From Rhodocyclaceae bacterium (GTDB lineage Bacteria > Pseudomonadota > Gammaproteobacteria > Burkholderiales > Rhodocyclaceae), in assembly GCA_024710925.1 (NCBI GenBank), contig JANJTW010000173.1, positions 1 through 32,250 of the forward strand: a stretch of DNA of 32,250 bases. The letters are read 5' to 3'. A program made the position numbers and the translations under genes. The notes under the pieces are model-generated. The model was not told where the DNA came from. It was given only the letters and a program-made list of their open reading frames with translations, and made no database searches. This document shows, piece by piece, positions 18,997 to 27,458 of the stretch. Within the stretch, counting starts at the first letter, position 1; every line of letters begins with the position of its first letter.

Positions 18997-20355
18997 TTAT
19001 GCCAGTTGTGCGGCCGGCGTCTTGCGGCGCGTGCGCAGGGGAACGATGTTGTCGCTGCCGCAAGTCAGCAGTTCGAGCCGCTCTCCCAGCAGCCGCCAGG
19101 CTTCGCGCTTTTCGGCATCGTAGCTGTAGCGCTGATAGGTGCGTTTGACGCGGCTTTCCTCGGTGTGGTTCAGGCATTTTTCGGCCACTTCCGGTAGCAC
19201 GCCGAGCGCGGTCATCAGCGTGGCGCCGGTGCGGCGCAGGTCGTGCGGCGTCCATTTCCCGCCCGGCAAGGCGAGTGCGTTGGTGTGCGGCGAGCGGCGG
19301 GACATCGGGGCGGCCTCCCCACGCTGGCGGTCGCCGAGTTGCTTGGTCACGGTCTTGATGCAGACATGCTCGCTATCGCCGCGATTGGGGAAGCACCATT
19401 TGCTGGCGCTGTTGATGGCGCGCAGCGCGGCAAAATGGTGCAGGGCAAAGTCGGATAGATAGACGGTGTGCGGCTTGCCGTTCTTGCTGTTGTCGGCCGG
19501 AATGAACCATTCGCGCGCTTCAAGGCGCACATGCTGCCATTCGGCGCGCAGAAGTTCGCCAATGCGACAGCAGGTGGCGAGCGCCAGCCAGAGCGCGGCT
19601 TCGGTAGACGGGAACAGTTGTGCCGCCGGTAGCTGCCGGTGCAGTGCGCGGATTTCATCCTCGCTCAGCACGCGGTCGCGCTCGGTGGGTTTGCCGCCGA
19701 TGCGGGCTTTGCGGATGGCTGCCGTTGGCTCGTGTTCGATGATGTCGCGGTCAACGGCGTAGCGGAACATCTGGCGGATCAGCGAGAATATCAGCTTGGC
19801 CATGCGCGTGACGCCACGTGCGAGCAGGGCGTCGGTGACGGCGGTAATGTGGCCCTTGCGCACGTCTTCAACGGCGAGGGGGCCAAGGGTCGGCAGCACG
19901 TCCTTCTGGAACATGCGACGGATTTCCTTGCCGCCATCCTTGCGCCGGATCAGTTCGACGGTCGCCCAGCGTTCGAAGAGGTCGGCGACGGTGATGCGGG
20001 CTTGTTGTGCTTCGGCATCGGCGATGCGGGCGTTTTGCTCGGCGATTGATTGCGCAACATCCGCCTTCTTTTTCAGACGTTCGGCCCGGTTGAAATCGAT
20101 AGGATCGACACCGCTGGCAATGGAAACGCGGTATTTGTTGCGGGTGTCCCGGATGAGCTTGAGGCTCTGGTCAGGCCAGGTGCCGCATACGATCTGGCGA
20201 ATCCTGTCGCCGGCCCGGTAGCGGTATTCGAACTGAACGACAACCTTCTGCTTGCGCAGCCGCACTTTCCCCGTCAGCCCGTCGCCGTCAATCAGCCGGC
20301 GCCCGACATCACCCGGCCCAAGCGCTTCCAGTTCCTTCTGCGAAAGACTCGCCAT
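18997..20355 (-). CDS. int: Tyrosine-type site-specific integrase (P4-like, DUF4102 N-terminus)
   Basis: MASLSQKELEALGPGDVGRRLIDGDGLTGKVRLRKQ...; catalytic features CCRIGELLRAEW, HDLRRTGATLM, LNHTE...TYQRYSY. ATG at 20355; the ORF track starts at an upstream TTG (20370). Confidence 0.95.
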   Translation of the reverse strand: MASLSQKELEALGPGDVGRRLIDGDGLTGKVRLRKQKVVVQFEYRYRAGDRIRQIVCGTWPDQSLKLIRDTRNKYRVSIASGVDPIDFNRAERLKKKADVAQSIAEQNARIADAEAQQARITVADLFERWATVELIRRKDGGKEIRRMFQKDVLPTLGPLAVEDVRKGHITAVTDALLARGVTRMAKLIFSLIRQMFRYAVDRDIIEHEPTAAIRKARIGGKPTERDRVLSEDEIRALHRQLPAAQLFPSTEAALWLALATCCRIGELLRAEWQHVRLEAREWFIPADNSKNGKPHTVYLSDFALHHFAALRAINSASKWCFPNRGDSEHVCIKTVTKQLGDRQRGEAAPMSRRSPHTNALALPGGKWTPHDLRRTGATLMTALGVLPEVAEKCLNHTEESRVKRTYQRYSYDAEKREAWRLLGERLELLTCGSDNIVPLRTRRKTPAAQLA

Positions 20356-20370
20356 ATTATCCCGCTCCAA

Positions 20371-20399
20371 AAAACTGCCCCATACATTGCCCCATACAA
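20371..20399. promoter_or_regulatory. Putative arm-type integrase binding sites, right end / int promoter region
   Basis: AAAACTGCCCCATACATTGCCCCATACAA identical to 2314-2342, 15 bp upstream of the int ATG. Confidence 0.7.
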
Positions 20400-20528
20400 A
20401 AGGGCTGGCTTGTGCTGGATTATAGCGGACGGTGCTGGATGGTCAAATTTCAATAATAATTTAAAATACAATATGTTAGTGTTGTTTTGTGTTTGTTGCC
20501 GGATGTTGTTGGATTGTCTATTACCTTT

Positions 20529-20577
20529 ATGGGGTGCAAGGGGTAGCGAGTTCGAATCCCGCCGCCCCGACCAGTAA
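20529..20577 (+). repeat. attR: direct repeat copy 2 (tRNA-Pro 3' fragment)
   Basis: 48/49 match to 2207-2255; single difference A at 20545 versus C at 2223. Confidence 0.93.
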
Positions 20578-20582
20578 CATGA

Positions 20583-20612
20583 AAAACGGCCAACCTTCGG
20601 GTTGGCCGTTTT
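20583..20612 (+). terminator. Rho-independent terminator, presumably the original tRNA-Pro terminator
   Basis: AAAACGGCCAACC ttcg GGTTGGCCGTTTT hairpin just after the attR copy. Confidence 0.85.
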
Positions 20613-20687
20613 GCTTTTTCGGGCCTTGTCGTGATTTTCCATGACGCCATAGCAAGACCGAATTGTCCGGCCGCTGCTCTTATGCCG

Positions 20688-21347
20688 CTACAGGGCGGAA
20701 ATGACCGCTTCCGCCGCCAGCCGCGATTTCGGCAGCTTCGCGTTGAAATCCTCCGCGCTACGGTAACCGAGCGCGACCAGCACCACGCTCCTCAGCCCTT
20801 TTTCGGCCAAGCCGAGTTCCTCGTCCAGCGCCTGCGGGTCAAAGCCTTCGATCGGGGTGGCGTCGATGTCCAGCGCAGCGGCGCCGAGTAGCAGGGTGCC
20901 GAGGGCGAGGTAGACCTGCTTCTGCGTCCAGGCCTGCATGTCCTGCGGATCGTTGCGGTGCAGCCCGACGTAGAAGCTGCGACCCTTGTTCTGCATTTCC
21001 TTGCCTTCCGGCGTCGGGAAGCGCCCGTCCTTTTCCTCCTGCGCGAGCAGGGCGGCGACATGGGCGTCATCGACCTCCGTACGGGCGCAGAGCGCGACGA
21101 CGTGCGAGGCGTTGCGGATCTTCGGGTTGTTGGCGGCGTAGGGCGTTCCGTCCGGGGTCGCCTTGGCGATGCGCGCCTTTGCAGTATCGGTGTCGGCAAT
21201 GAAGAAGTGCCAGGGCTGCGAATTGACGGAGGAAGGAGCGTAGCGCAGCAGCGTCTTCAGCTGCTCGACCTGCTCGGCCGGGATCTTGCGGCTGGGGTCG
21301 TAGGCCTTGCAGGTGTGGCGGGTGGTAGCGATGCGGGCGATATCCAT
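20688..21347 (-). CDS. Oxygen-insensitive NAD(P)H nitroreductase / dihydropteridine reductase family
   Basis: RHTCKAYDPSRKIPAEQVEQLKTLLRYAPSSVNSQPWHFFI, NfsB-like nitroreductase. Confidence 0.92.
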   Translation of the reverse strand: MDIARIATTRHTCKAYDPSRKIPAEQVEQLKTLLRYAPSSVNSQPWHFFIADTDTAKARIAKATPDGTPYAANNPKIRNASHVVALCARTEVDDAHVAALLAQEEKDGRFPTPEGKEMQNKGRSFYVGLHRNDPQDMQAWTQKQVYLALGTLLLGAAALDIDATPIEGFDPQALDEELGLAEKGLRSVVLVALGYRSAEDFNAKLPKSRLAAEAVISAL

Positions 21348-21414
21348 TGCGTATCCGGATTGAAGGTGGAAAACGGGGCGGCCATTTTCTCATGGCGCGG
21401 AGTCATTCGCCGAT

Positions 21415-21984
21415 TCAGGCGTACTGGGCGACCGGCTCGCGCCGCGGCGTGGCGCAGGACAGCTCCCGGAAACGTTCGAGGAAGGCCGCCTTCGCCTCGT
21501 GCGGCGCCTGCGGCTGGATGCGCGCGGGAACCGGCATGATTCCGCCGAGGCTGGCCCATGCTTCGCTCGAATGAGGCATCAGGTCGCGTTTTTCGGTGGC
21601 GAGCGCGATCAGGTCGGCGCGCTTGATCGCCGGGTCGGTGAAGCCGGTGACGCTGAAGCGCTCGCCGATGATCGCCATGACGCCTTCCTCCAGTCGCGAG
21701 AACTCCGGGAAGAACGCCTTCAGCGGCTTCACCAGGTCGCCGAGGTAGGCCTCGGCCGCGTCGTGCAGAAGTGCCGCCAGCCGCAGCCGGGCGGGGACGA
21801 GGCCGGCGACGAGCAGGCTGTGCTGAGCCACCGAGTAGAAATCGCGCGTCTGGCCGTTGAAGCGGCACTGGAAGGCGAGGCCGTGGGCGATGTCCTCGAT
21901 GTGCACGTCGTCGATCCTCGGCGCGCCGGGATAGAAGTGGTGGCCCAGAAAGGTCGAGACGAAGGTGTCGTTCGCATGCGTCAT
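21415..21984 (-). CDS. HD-domain phosphohydrolase (YfbR-like)
   Basis: FYSVAQHSLLVAGLVPARLRLAALLHDAAEAYLGDLVKPLK, with HD motif (LLHDAAEAY). Confidence 0.88.
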   Translation of the reverse strand: MTHANDTFVSTFLGHHFYPGAPRIDDVHIEDIAHGLAFQCRFNGQTRDFYSVAQHSLLVAGLVPARLRLAALLHDAAEAYLGDLVKPLKAFFPEFSRLEEGVMAIIGERFSVTGFTDPAIKRADLIALATEKRDLMPHSSEAWASLGGIMPVPARIQPQAPHEAKAAFLERFRELSCATPRREPVAQYA

Positions 21985-22096
21985 TGCGGATCTCCTGTGG
22001 TGTTCTTCGGTTCGTTGGCAGTGTGATCGCAGCGAGGCTCATCGGGTGAGCCTGCGGCCGGCGAGGATGACGCTACGTTCAAGCGAAGGAGGCGTC

Positions 22097-22273
22097 ATGA
22101 ATACTCTGCAGAAAATCTTCAACCATCTCGTCGGCGTGCACGAACCTTGGCCTGCGCAGCGCGGCACGCCGGTCGCCGCGGCGCGTGTCACCCTGCCGCA
22201 GCGGGTCGAACTGCCGGCCTGCTGGCGCCGGGCGAAGCGTCCGCGATGCGTTTCGACTATGATCCGCTGCTGA
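22097..22273 (+). CDS. Small hypothetical ORF
   Basis: GAAGGAGGCGTC-ATG start with strong Shine-Dalgarno: MNTLQKIFNHLVGVHEPWPAQRGTPVAAARV...; overlaps a possible upstream start of the WYL gene. Confidence 0.45.
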   Translation: MNTLQKIFNHLVGVHEPWPAQRGTPVAAARVTLPQRVELPACWRRAKRPRCVSTMIRC

Positions 22274-22293
22274 ATTCCCGACGCAGCGCCGGC

Positions 22294-23280
22294 ATGGACC
22301 GCACCGAACGCCTCTACAAGATCGACCTGCTGCTCAACGAGCAGCCGGGCATTCCCTTCGCCGCGCTGCAGGAGCGGCTCGAAGTCTCGCGGGCGACGCT
22401 GAAGCGCGACCTCGCCTACATGAAGGACCGGCTGAACGCGCCGATCGTCTTCGACCGCTTTGCCGGCGGCTACCGTTTCGACAAGGCGGCGGCCCCCGTG
22501 GGCGACCAGTACGAGCTGCCGGGCCTGTGGTTCTCGGCCGGGGAGATCCATGCGCTGCTCACCATGCAGCATCTGCTCGCCAACCTCGACACCGGCGGCC
22601 TGCTCGGGCCGCACATCCGGCCGCTGCTGGCGCGGCTCACGGCGCTGCTGGGTACCGGCGACAACCCCACCGGGGAAATCCAGAAGCGCATCTTCGTGCT
22701 CAACGTCGGCAGCCGCGAATTTCATCTCGACCATTTCCAGACCGTCGGTTCGGCGCTGCTGCGCAGGAAGCGCCTGCTGATCGACTACTTCGCCAGGGGC
22801 AAGGGCGAGCAGTCGCGGCGCGAGGTATCGCCACAGCGGCTGGTCTACTACCGCAACAACTGGTACCTCGACGCCTGGTGCCATCTGCGCGGGGACATCC
22901 GCGCCTTCGCGCTCGATTCGATCCGTCGCGCCGAAATCCTCGAGCGGAAGGCCAGGGAGGTGCCGGCGAGGACGCTCGATGCGGTGCTCGGCGCCGGCTA
23001 TGGCATCTTCTCCGGCAGGGAGGTCCGCTGGGCGACGTTGCGCTTCTCTCCCGAGCGCGCCCGCTGGGTGGCCGGCGAGCGCTGGCACCCGCAGCAGCGG
23101 GGGCGCCTGCTTGCGGACGGCAGCTACGAGCTGAAGCTGCCGTACACGCAGGATCCGGAGCTGCTGATGGACATCCTCAAATTCGGCGCCGACTGCGCGG
23201 TGCTGGCGCCGAAATCGCTGCGCGAGCGAGTGGCCGCGGAAGTGGCGAAGATGGCGCGGACCTACGCGCGACCGGGATAA
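22294..23280 (+). CDS. WYL-domain transcriptional regulator
   Basis: MDRTERLYKIDLLLNEQPGIPFAALQERLEVSRATLKRDLAYMKDRLNAPIVFDRFAGGYRF HTH plus a C-terminal WYL-like region. An alternative ATG lies at 22246. Confidence 0.88.
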   Translation: MDRTERLYKIDLLLNEQPGIPFAALQERLEVSRATLKRDLAYMKDRLNAPIVFDRFAGGYRFDKAAAPVGDQYELPGLWFSAGEIHALLTMQHLLANLDTGGLLGPHIRPLLARLTALLGTGDNPTGEIQKRIFVLNVGSREFHLDHFQTVGSALLRRKRLLIDYFARGKGEQSRREVSPQRLVYYRNNWYLDAWCHLRGDIRAFALDSIRRAEILERKAREVPARTLDAVLGAGYGIFSGREVRWATLRFSPERARWVAGERWHPQQRGRLLADGSYELKLPYTQDPELLMDILKFGADCAVLAPKSLRERVAAEVAKMARTYARPG

Positions 23281-23483
23281 CGCTGTCGCTCTTCGCCGGG
23301 GCGCCGGTTCCGCTTGCCGGCCGGTTTCAGGCCCGACGGCCGGACGCTGCCGGGCTTGCGGGGTTTCCGCATTGTCGGCCGCGGCCAGCGCAGGCGGATC
23401 GGGTGCTCGATATCGAGATATTCCCGCGACGTTTCGAGAAAGGTCGCGATGGTCTCCAGCTGGGTGGGGGTGACTGCTGCCAT
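23262..23483 (-). CDS. Small basic hypothetical protein
   Basis: MAAVTPTQLETIATFLETSREYLDIEHPIRLRWPRPTMRK... with RBS-like AGGAGAAC upstream on the minus strand. Confidence 0.5.
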   Translation of the reverse strand: MAAVTPTQLETIATFLETSREYLDIEHPIRLRWPRPTMRKPRKPGSVRPSGLKPAGKRNRRPGEERQRYPGRA

Positions 23484-23568
23484 CTCGTCGTTCTCCTGTC
23501 TGTTCTTGTGCGGGATATTTTCTCCGACCCGGCCGCCGTCGCCTGTTCGAACAGTGCAACCGTTTGTG

Positions 23569-24477
23569 TCAATCTGTGTCAGGCGTTCGCCGTGCGTCTT
23601 CGAGGAGCCGGACGAGGGCGTGGATGGCCCGGTTGACCGGGGTCGGCACGCCCAGGGCCTCGCCGCGGGCGACGACGTGGCCGTTCAGATAATCGATCTC
23701 GCTGCGCCGTCCGCGCGCGAGATCCTGCGCCGTCGACGATGTCTGGCCCGGCATCGTGCGGGCGATCGCCTCGACGTTCTGCCACGGGTCGGCGTTCAGC
23801 CGGATACCGTCGGCGCGGGCGACGGCGACGCATTCGTCGACGATGTCGCGGAGCACGGTGCGGACGGCCGCGCCCTGCACGATCGTGCCGTAGGGCAGTT
23901 GCGTGATCGCCGACAGACCGTTGTAGGCGCAGTTCACGATCAGTTTGTCCCACAGCGCGCCGGCGACGTTGTCCGAGATCGTCACCGGCACGCCGGCGGC
24001 CGCGCAGATTGCCTGCAGGCGGGCGCTGCCCGGCGACGCGCCGAGCAGCAGCTCGCCACGGCCGTGATGGCGCAGATGGCCGGGGCCGGCCATCTCGGTG
24101 GCGACGTAGACGACTGCCGGTACCACCGGCCGGGCGAGCGCCGCCTGCAGGCGGGCGGCGTTGTCGACGCCGTTCTGCAGGCTGACCAGCATCGTCGCGG
24201 CAGCGAGGTGGGGCGCCATTTCCGCCGCCGCCTGTGCGCCGTCTCCGGATTTCACGCAGCACAGCACCGTTTCGGCGCCGCGCAGTCCGGCCGGATCGGT
24301 GCTCGCGGCGACGCGGACATGCTCGCGGAAACGCTGCGTCTCCATGTACAGTCCGTCGCGCTCGATCGCCTCGACGTGTGCCGGGCGGCCGATCAGCACT
24401 ACTTCGTGTCCGGCGCGGGCGAGCATGCCGCCGTAGTAGCAGCCGACGGCGCCGGCGCCCATCACTCCGATCTTCAT
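23569..24477 (-). CDS. panE: 2-dehydropantoate 2-reductase (ketopantoate reductase family)
   Basis: MKIGVMGAGAVGCYYGGMLARAGHEVVLIGRPAHVEAI Rossmann start; ...DKLIVNCAYNGLSAITQLPYG. Confidence 0.92.
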   Translation of the reverse strand: MKIGVMGAGAVGCYYGGMLARAGHEVVLIGRPAHVEAIERDGLYMETQRFREHVRVAASTDPAGLRGAETVLCCVKSGDGAQAAAEMAPHLAAATMLVSLQNGVDNAARLQAALARPVVPAVVYVATEMAGPGHLRHHGRGELLLGASPGSARLQAICAAAGVPVTISDNVAGALWDKLIVNCAYNGLSAITQLPYGTIVQGAAVRTVLRDIVDECVAVARADGIRLNADPWQNVEAIARTMPGQTSSTAQDLARGRRSEIDYLNGHVVARGEALGVPTPVNRAIHALVRLLEDARRTPDTD

Positions 24478-24974
24478 CGTTGATGCTTCTCCTCTTTTTG
24501 CGGTGGGGTGTCGGCTGCGCGTCGTCGGCGCCGCCGGGCCGGCGGTGGCGCTTCCGTTCGCGGCGGCAGGCCGAGCGCCGAGCGGGCAAGCCGGTCGGCG
24601 TCGCCGTTGCGCCGGCCGGGCAGCCAGACGATGCGGACCGTGTCGAAATCCGGCAGCCGCGCCTTCGTCGCCGACAGCAGCGCGTCGAGATGCCGGGTTG
24701 CAGTGCGGTCGAGACCGTTCAGACAGTCCACGGCGAAGCGGCTGTCGCTGAAGATCGTCAGCCGCCGTGCGCCGGCCGTGGCGGCGAGCTCCAGCGCCGC
24801 GGCGACGGCGCGGACCTCGGCTTCGTTGTTGCAGCCACGGACTTCGGCAAGACGGGCGTGATCCTGCCTGACGCCCGCCGGCGAGACGAGCACGAGGCCG
24901 ATGCCGATCCTTCCCGGATTGGGCAGGGCAGCACCGTCGACCCAGGCGGTCCAGTCGGTAGCGATGTCGGTCAT
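24474..24974 (-). CDS. RNase H-like (reverse-transcriptase-like) protein
   Basis: WVDGAALPNPGRIGIGLVLV, NNEAEVRAVAAALELA, TIFSDSRFAVDCL, GDADRLA acidic residues; Arg-rich C-terminal tail. Confidence 0.85.
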   Translation of the reverse strand: MTDIATDWTAWVDGAALPNPGRIGIGLVLVSPAGVRQDHARLAEVRGCNNEAEVRAVAAALELAATAGARRLTIFSDSRFAVDCLNGLDRTATRHLDALLSATKARLPDFDTVRIVWLPGRRNGDADRLARSALGLPPRTEAPPPARRRRRRAADTPPQKEEKHQR

Positions 24975-25077
24975 GGCGGGCGGAAGGTGTCGGCGGCGCT
25001 GGAAGGGGGGGCGCCTAACTGCTAGAATCGGGGCCACATTTTGGCAAGCGGCGCGGCCGTCGGAGGCGCCGTTGCGG

Positions 25078-25100
25078 AACCGGCCGGGGGCCGGTTTTTT
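25078..25100 (+). terminator. Rho-independent terminator-like hairpin in the surE 5' leader
   Basis: AACCGGCC ggg GGCCGGTT TTTT ends 22 nt before the surE ATG. Confidence 0.7.
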
Positions 25101-25121
25101 GCATCTTCGGTCTGGATTTCC

Positions 25122-25862
25122 ATGCGCATCCTTCTTTCCAACGACGACGGCTACTTCGCTCCCGGCATCGAGCATCTGGCTCGCGCGCTCGACGACCTTG
25201 GCGAGATCACCGTCGTCGCCCCCGAGCGCGACCGCAGCGGCGCCTCGAATTCGCTGACGCTCGACCGGCCACTCTCGCTGCGCCGTACCGCCAACGGCTT
25301 CTACCATGTGAACGGCACGCCCACCGACTGCGTTCACCTCGCCGTCACCGGCATGCTCGACACCTTGCCGGACATGGTCGTCTCCGGCATCAACCACGGC
25401 GCCAACATGGGCGACGATACCATTTATTCCGGTACCGTCGCCGCCGCCACCGAAGGCTATCTGCTCGGCGTGCCGGCGATCGCGGTGTCGCTGGTCGGCA
25501 AGTCCGGCTCGCACTTCGCGACGGCGGCGCAGGTCGCGCACCGTCTGGTGGCGCGCTTCCTCGCGCAGCCGATCCGCCAGCCGGTGCTGCTCAACGTGAA
25601 TGTGCCGGACGTGCCGCTCACCGACCTCCGTGGCGTCCGTGTGACGCGCCTCGGCCGCCGGCACAAGGCGGAACCGGTGGTGAAGGCACAGACGCCGCGC
25701 GGCGAGACCGTGTATTGGGTCGGCGCCGCCGGCGAGGCCGCGGATGCGGGTGAGGGCACGGATTTTCATGCGGTGGCGAACAATTTTGTCTCGGTGACGC
25801 CGTTGCAGATCGACCTGACGCATGCCGGGCAGCTGGCGATGATCGAAGGCTGGCTGGCGTAA
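25122..25862 (+). CDS. surE: 5'/3'-nucleotidase SurE
   Basis: [47 protein letters not shown]. Confidence 0.97.
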   Translation: MRILLSNDDGYFAPGIEHLARALDDLGEITVVAPERDRSGASNSLTLDRPLSLRRTANGFYHVNGTPTDCVHLAVTGMLDTLPDMVVSGINHGANMGDDTIYSGTVAAATEGYLLGVPAIAVSLVGKSGSHFATAAQVAHRLVARFLAQPIRQPVLLNVNVPDVPLTDLRGVRVTRLGRRHKAEPVVKAQTPRGETVYWVGAAGEAADAGEGTDFHAVANNFVSVTPLQIDLTHAGQLAMIEGWLA

Positions 25863-26521
25863 TGGCACACGGCCTCGCCGGCATCGGCATGACTTCGCAG
25901 CGCACGCGCGCGCGCATGATCGACCGCCTGCGCGAGAAAGGCGTGCGCAGCGACGCCGTGCTGGCCGCGATGGCGGCGGTGCCGCGCCATGTGTTCATCG
26001 AGGAGGCGCTGGCGCACCGCGCTTACGAGGACACCGCGCTGCCGCTCGGGCTCGGGCAGACGATATCGCAGCCGTACATCGTCGCCCGCATGATCGAAGT
26101 GCTGCTTGCCGGCCGTGCCGGTCTCGGCAAGACCCTCGAAGTCGGCGCCGGCTGCGGCTACCAGGCGGCCGTGCTGGCGCAGCTGACCGACGCGGTCTAT
26201 GCGATCGAGCGCCTCGAACCGCTGATCGCGCGGGCCAAACTGAACCTGCGCGCGGTGCAGGAATTCCGCGTGCGCCTGAAGCATGGCGACGGCCAGCTGG
26301 GCCTGCCGGAAGCGGCACCGTTCGATACGATCATCCTCGCTGCCGCCGCGCAGCGCGTGCCGCCCGCGCTTTTGCAGCAGCTGGCGCTTGGTGGCAGAAT
26401 GATGTTGCCATTGGGAACGAGCGAGCAGGTCCTTTGTCTGATCGAACGTCGTCCGGAAGGTTTTGTCGAATCGCGGCTCGATGCCGTCCGCTTTGTACCG
26501 CTGCTCTCGGGGATTGAATGA
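25862..26521 (+). CDS. pcm: Protein-L-isoaspartate O-methyltransferase
   Basis: MIDRLREKGVRSDAVLAAMAAVPRHVFIEEALAHRAYEDTALPLGLGQTISQPYIVARM...LEVGAGCGYQAAVLAQL. Confidence 0.96.
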   Translation: MAHGLAGIGMTSQRTRARMIDRLREKGVRSDAVLAAMAAVPRHVFIEEALAHRAYEDTALPLGLGQTISQPYIVARMIEVLLAGRAGLGKTLEVGAGCGYQAAVLAQLTDAVYAIERLEPLIARAKLNLRAVQEFRVRLKHGDGQLGLPEAAPFDTIILAAAAQRVPPALLQQLALGGRMMLPLGTSEQVLCLIERRPEGFVESRLDAVRFVPLLSGIE

Positions 26522-27456
26522 AGCAATACCGTCGCCTCGCCGTCGTCCTTTCCGTACTTTTCGTCGCCGCCTGTGCCAGCACGGCTCCGGCGCCGGTCGT
26601 CGAGCGCAGTGCGGTCGGAGCCCCGGCGAAGGCGGCCGCTGCCGGCGACCTCTACACGATCAAGGCCGGCGACACGCTGTACAGCATCGCGCGCGAACAC
26701 GGCATCGACTACCGCGACCTGATCGCGTGGAACAGCATCGAGAATCCCAACCGCATCCGTCCCGGCGTGCAGTTGCGCGTCCGCCCGCCGGGGGCGGCCG
26801 TCGCCGCCGGAGAAACCGTCGTCACGCAGCCGGTCGGCGCTGCGGCAGCCGTCGTCGAGCAGCGTCCGCTCGATGGTGCCGCGCCGTTGCCGGCACCCCT
26901 GCCGGCAGCAACGTCGCAGTCGTTGAAGACCGAGCCGAAGGCCGGCAAGGTGCCGTATTCGGAAGAAGCGCTGGCGCAGGCTCAGCGGACGCCGGATGCC
27001 GGCGCGCCGATGATCGCGAAGGCTGACCCGAAACCTGAGCCGAAGCCGGAAGCGAAGCCGCAGACCGAGGCGGCCATCGCCGGGCCGGACGACGTGCCGT
27101 GGATCTGGCCATCCGCCGGCAGCCTGATCGGACAATTCAGCGAATCGGGCAGCAAGGGCGTCGATATCTCGGGCAAGCCCGGCGATCCGGTCGTGGCCGC
27201 CGGCGACGGCAAGGTGGTCTATTCCGGCACCGGCCTGCGCGGCTACGGCAAGCTGATCATCGTCAAGCACAACGCCACCTTCCTCTCGGCCTACGCGCAC
27301 AACCAGACCCTGCTGGTGAAGGAAGGGCAGTCGGTGACCCGGGGGCAGAAGATCGCCGAGATGGGGAATACCGACAGCGATCAGGTCAAGCTGCACTTCG
27401 AGATCCGGCGGCAGGGCAAGCCGGTCGATCCGCTCAAGTACCTGCCGCCGCGCTGA
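26518..27456 (+). CDS. nlpD: LysM/M23 peptidoglycan-binding lipoprotein NlpD
   Basis: Lipobox FVAACAS, LysM YTIKAGDTLYSIAREHGIDYRDLIAWN, M23-like C-terminus; located between pcm and rpoS. Confidence 0.93.
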   Translation: MKQYRRLAVVLSVLFVAACASTAPAPVVERSAVGAPAKAAAAGDLYTIKAGDTLYSIAREHGIDYRDLIAWNSIENPNRIRPGVQLRVRPPGAAVAAGETVVTQPVGAAAAVVEQRPLDGAAPLPAPLPAATSQSLKTEPKAGKVPYSEEALAQAQRTPDAGAPMIAKADPKPEPKPEAKPQTEAAIAGPDDVPWIWPSAGSLIGQFSESGSKGVDISGKPGDPVVAAGDGKVVYSGTGLRGYGKLIIVKHNATFLSAYAHNQTLLVKEGQSVTRGQKIAEMGNTDSDQVKLHFEIRRQGKPVDPLKYLPPR

Positions 27457-27458
27457 CC

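Noticed and set aside
23579-24589. 336-aa Arg-rich minus-strand ORF
   Set aside because: Out-of-frame shadow of panE; arginine-rich low-complexity translation.
24234-25025. 263-aa plus-strand ORF
   Set aside because: Antisense to panE and the RNase H-like gene; its composition is a frame artefact.
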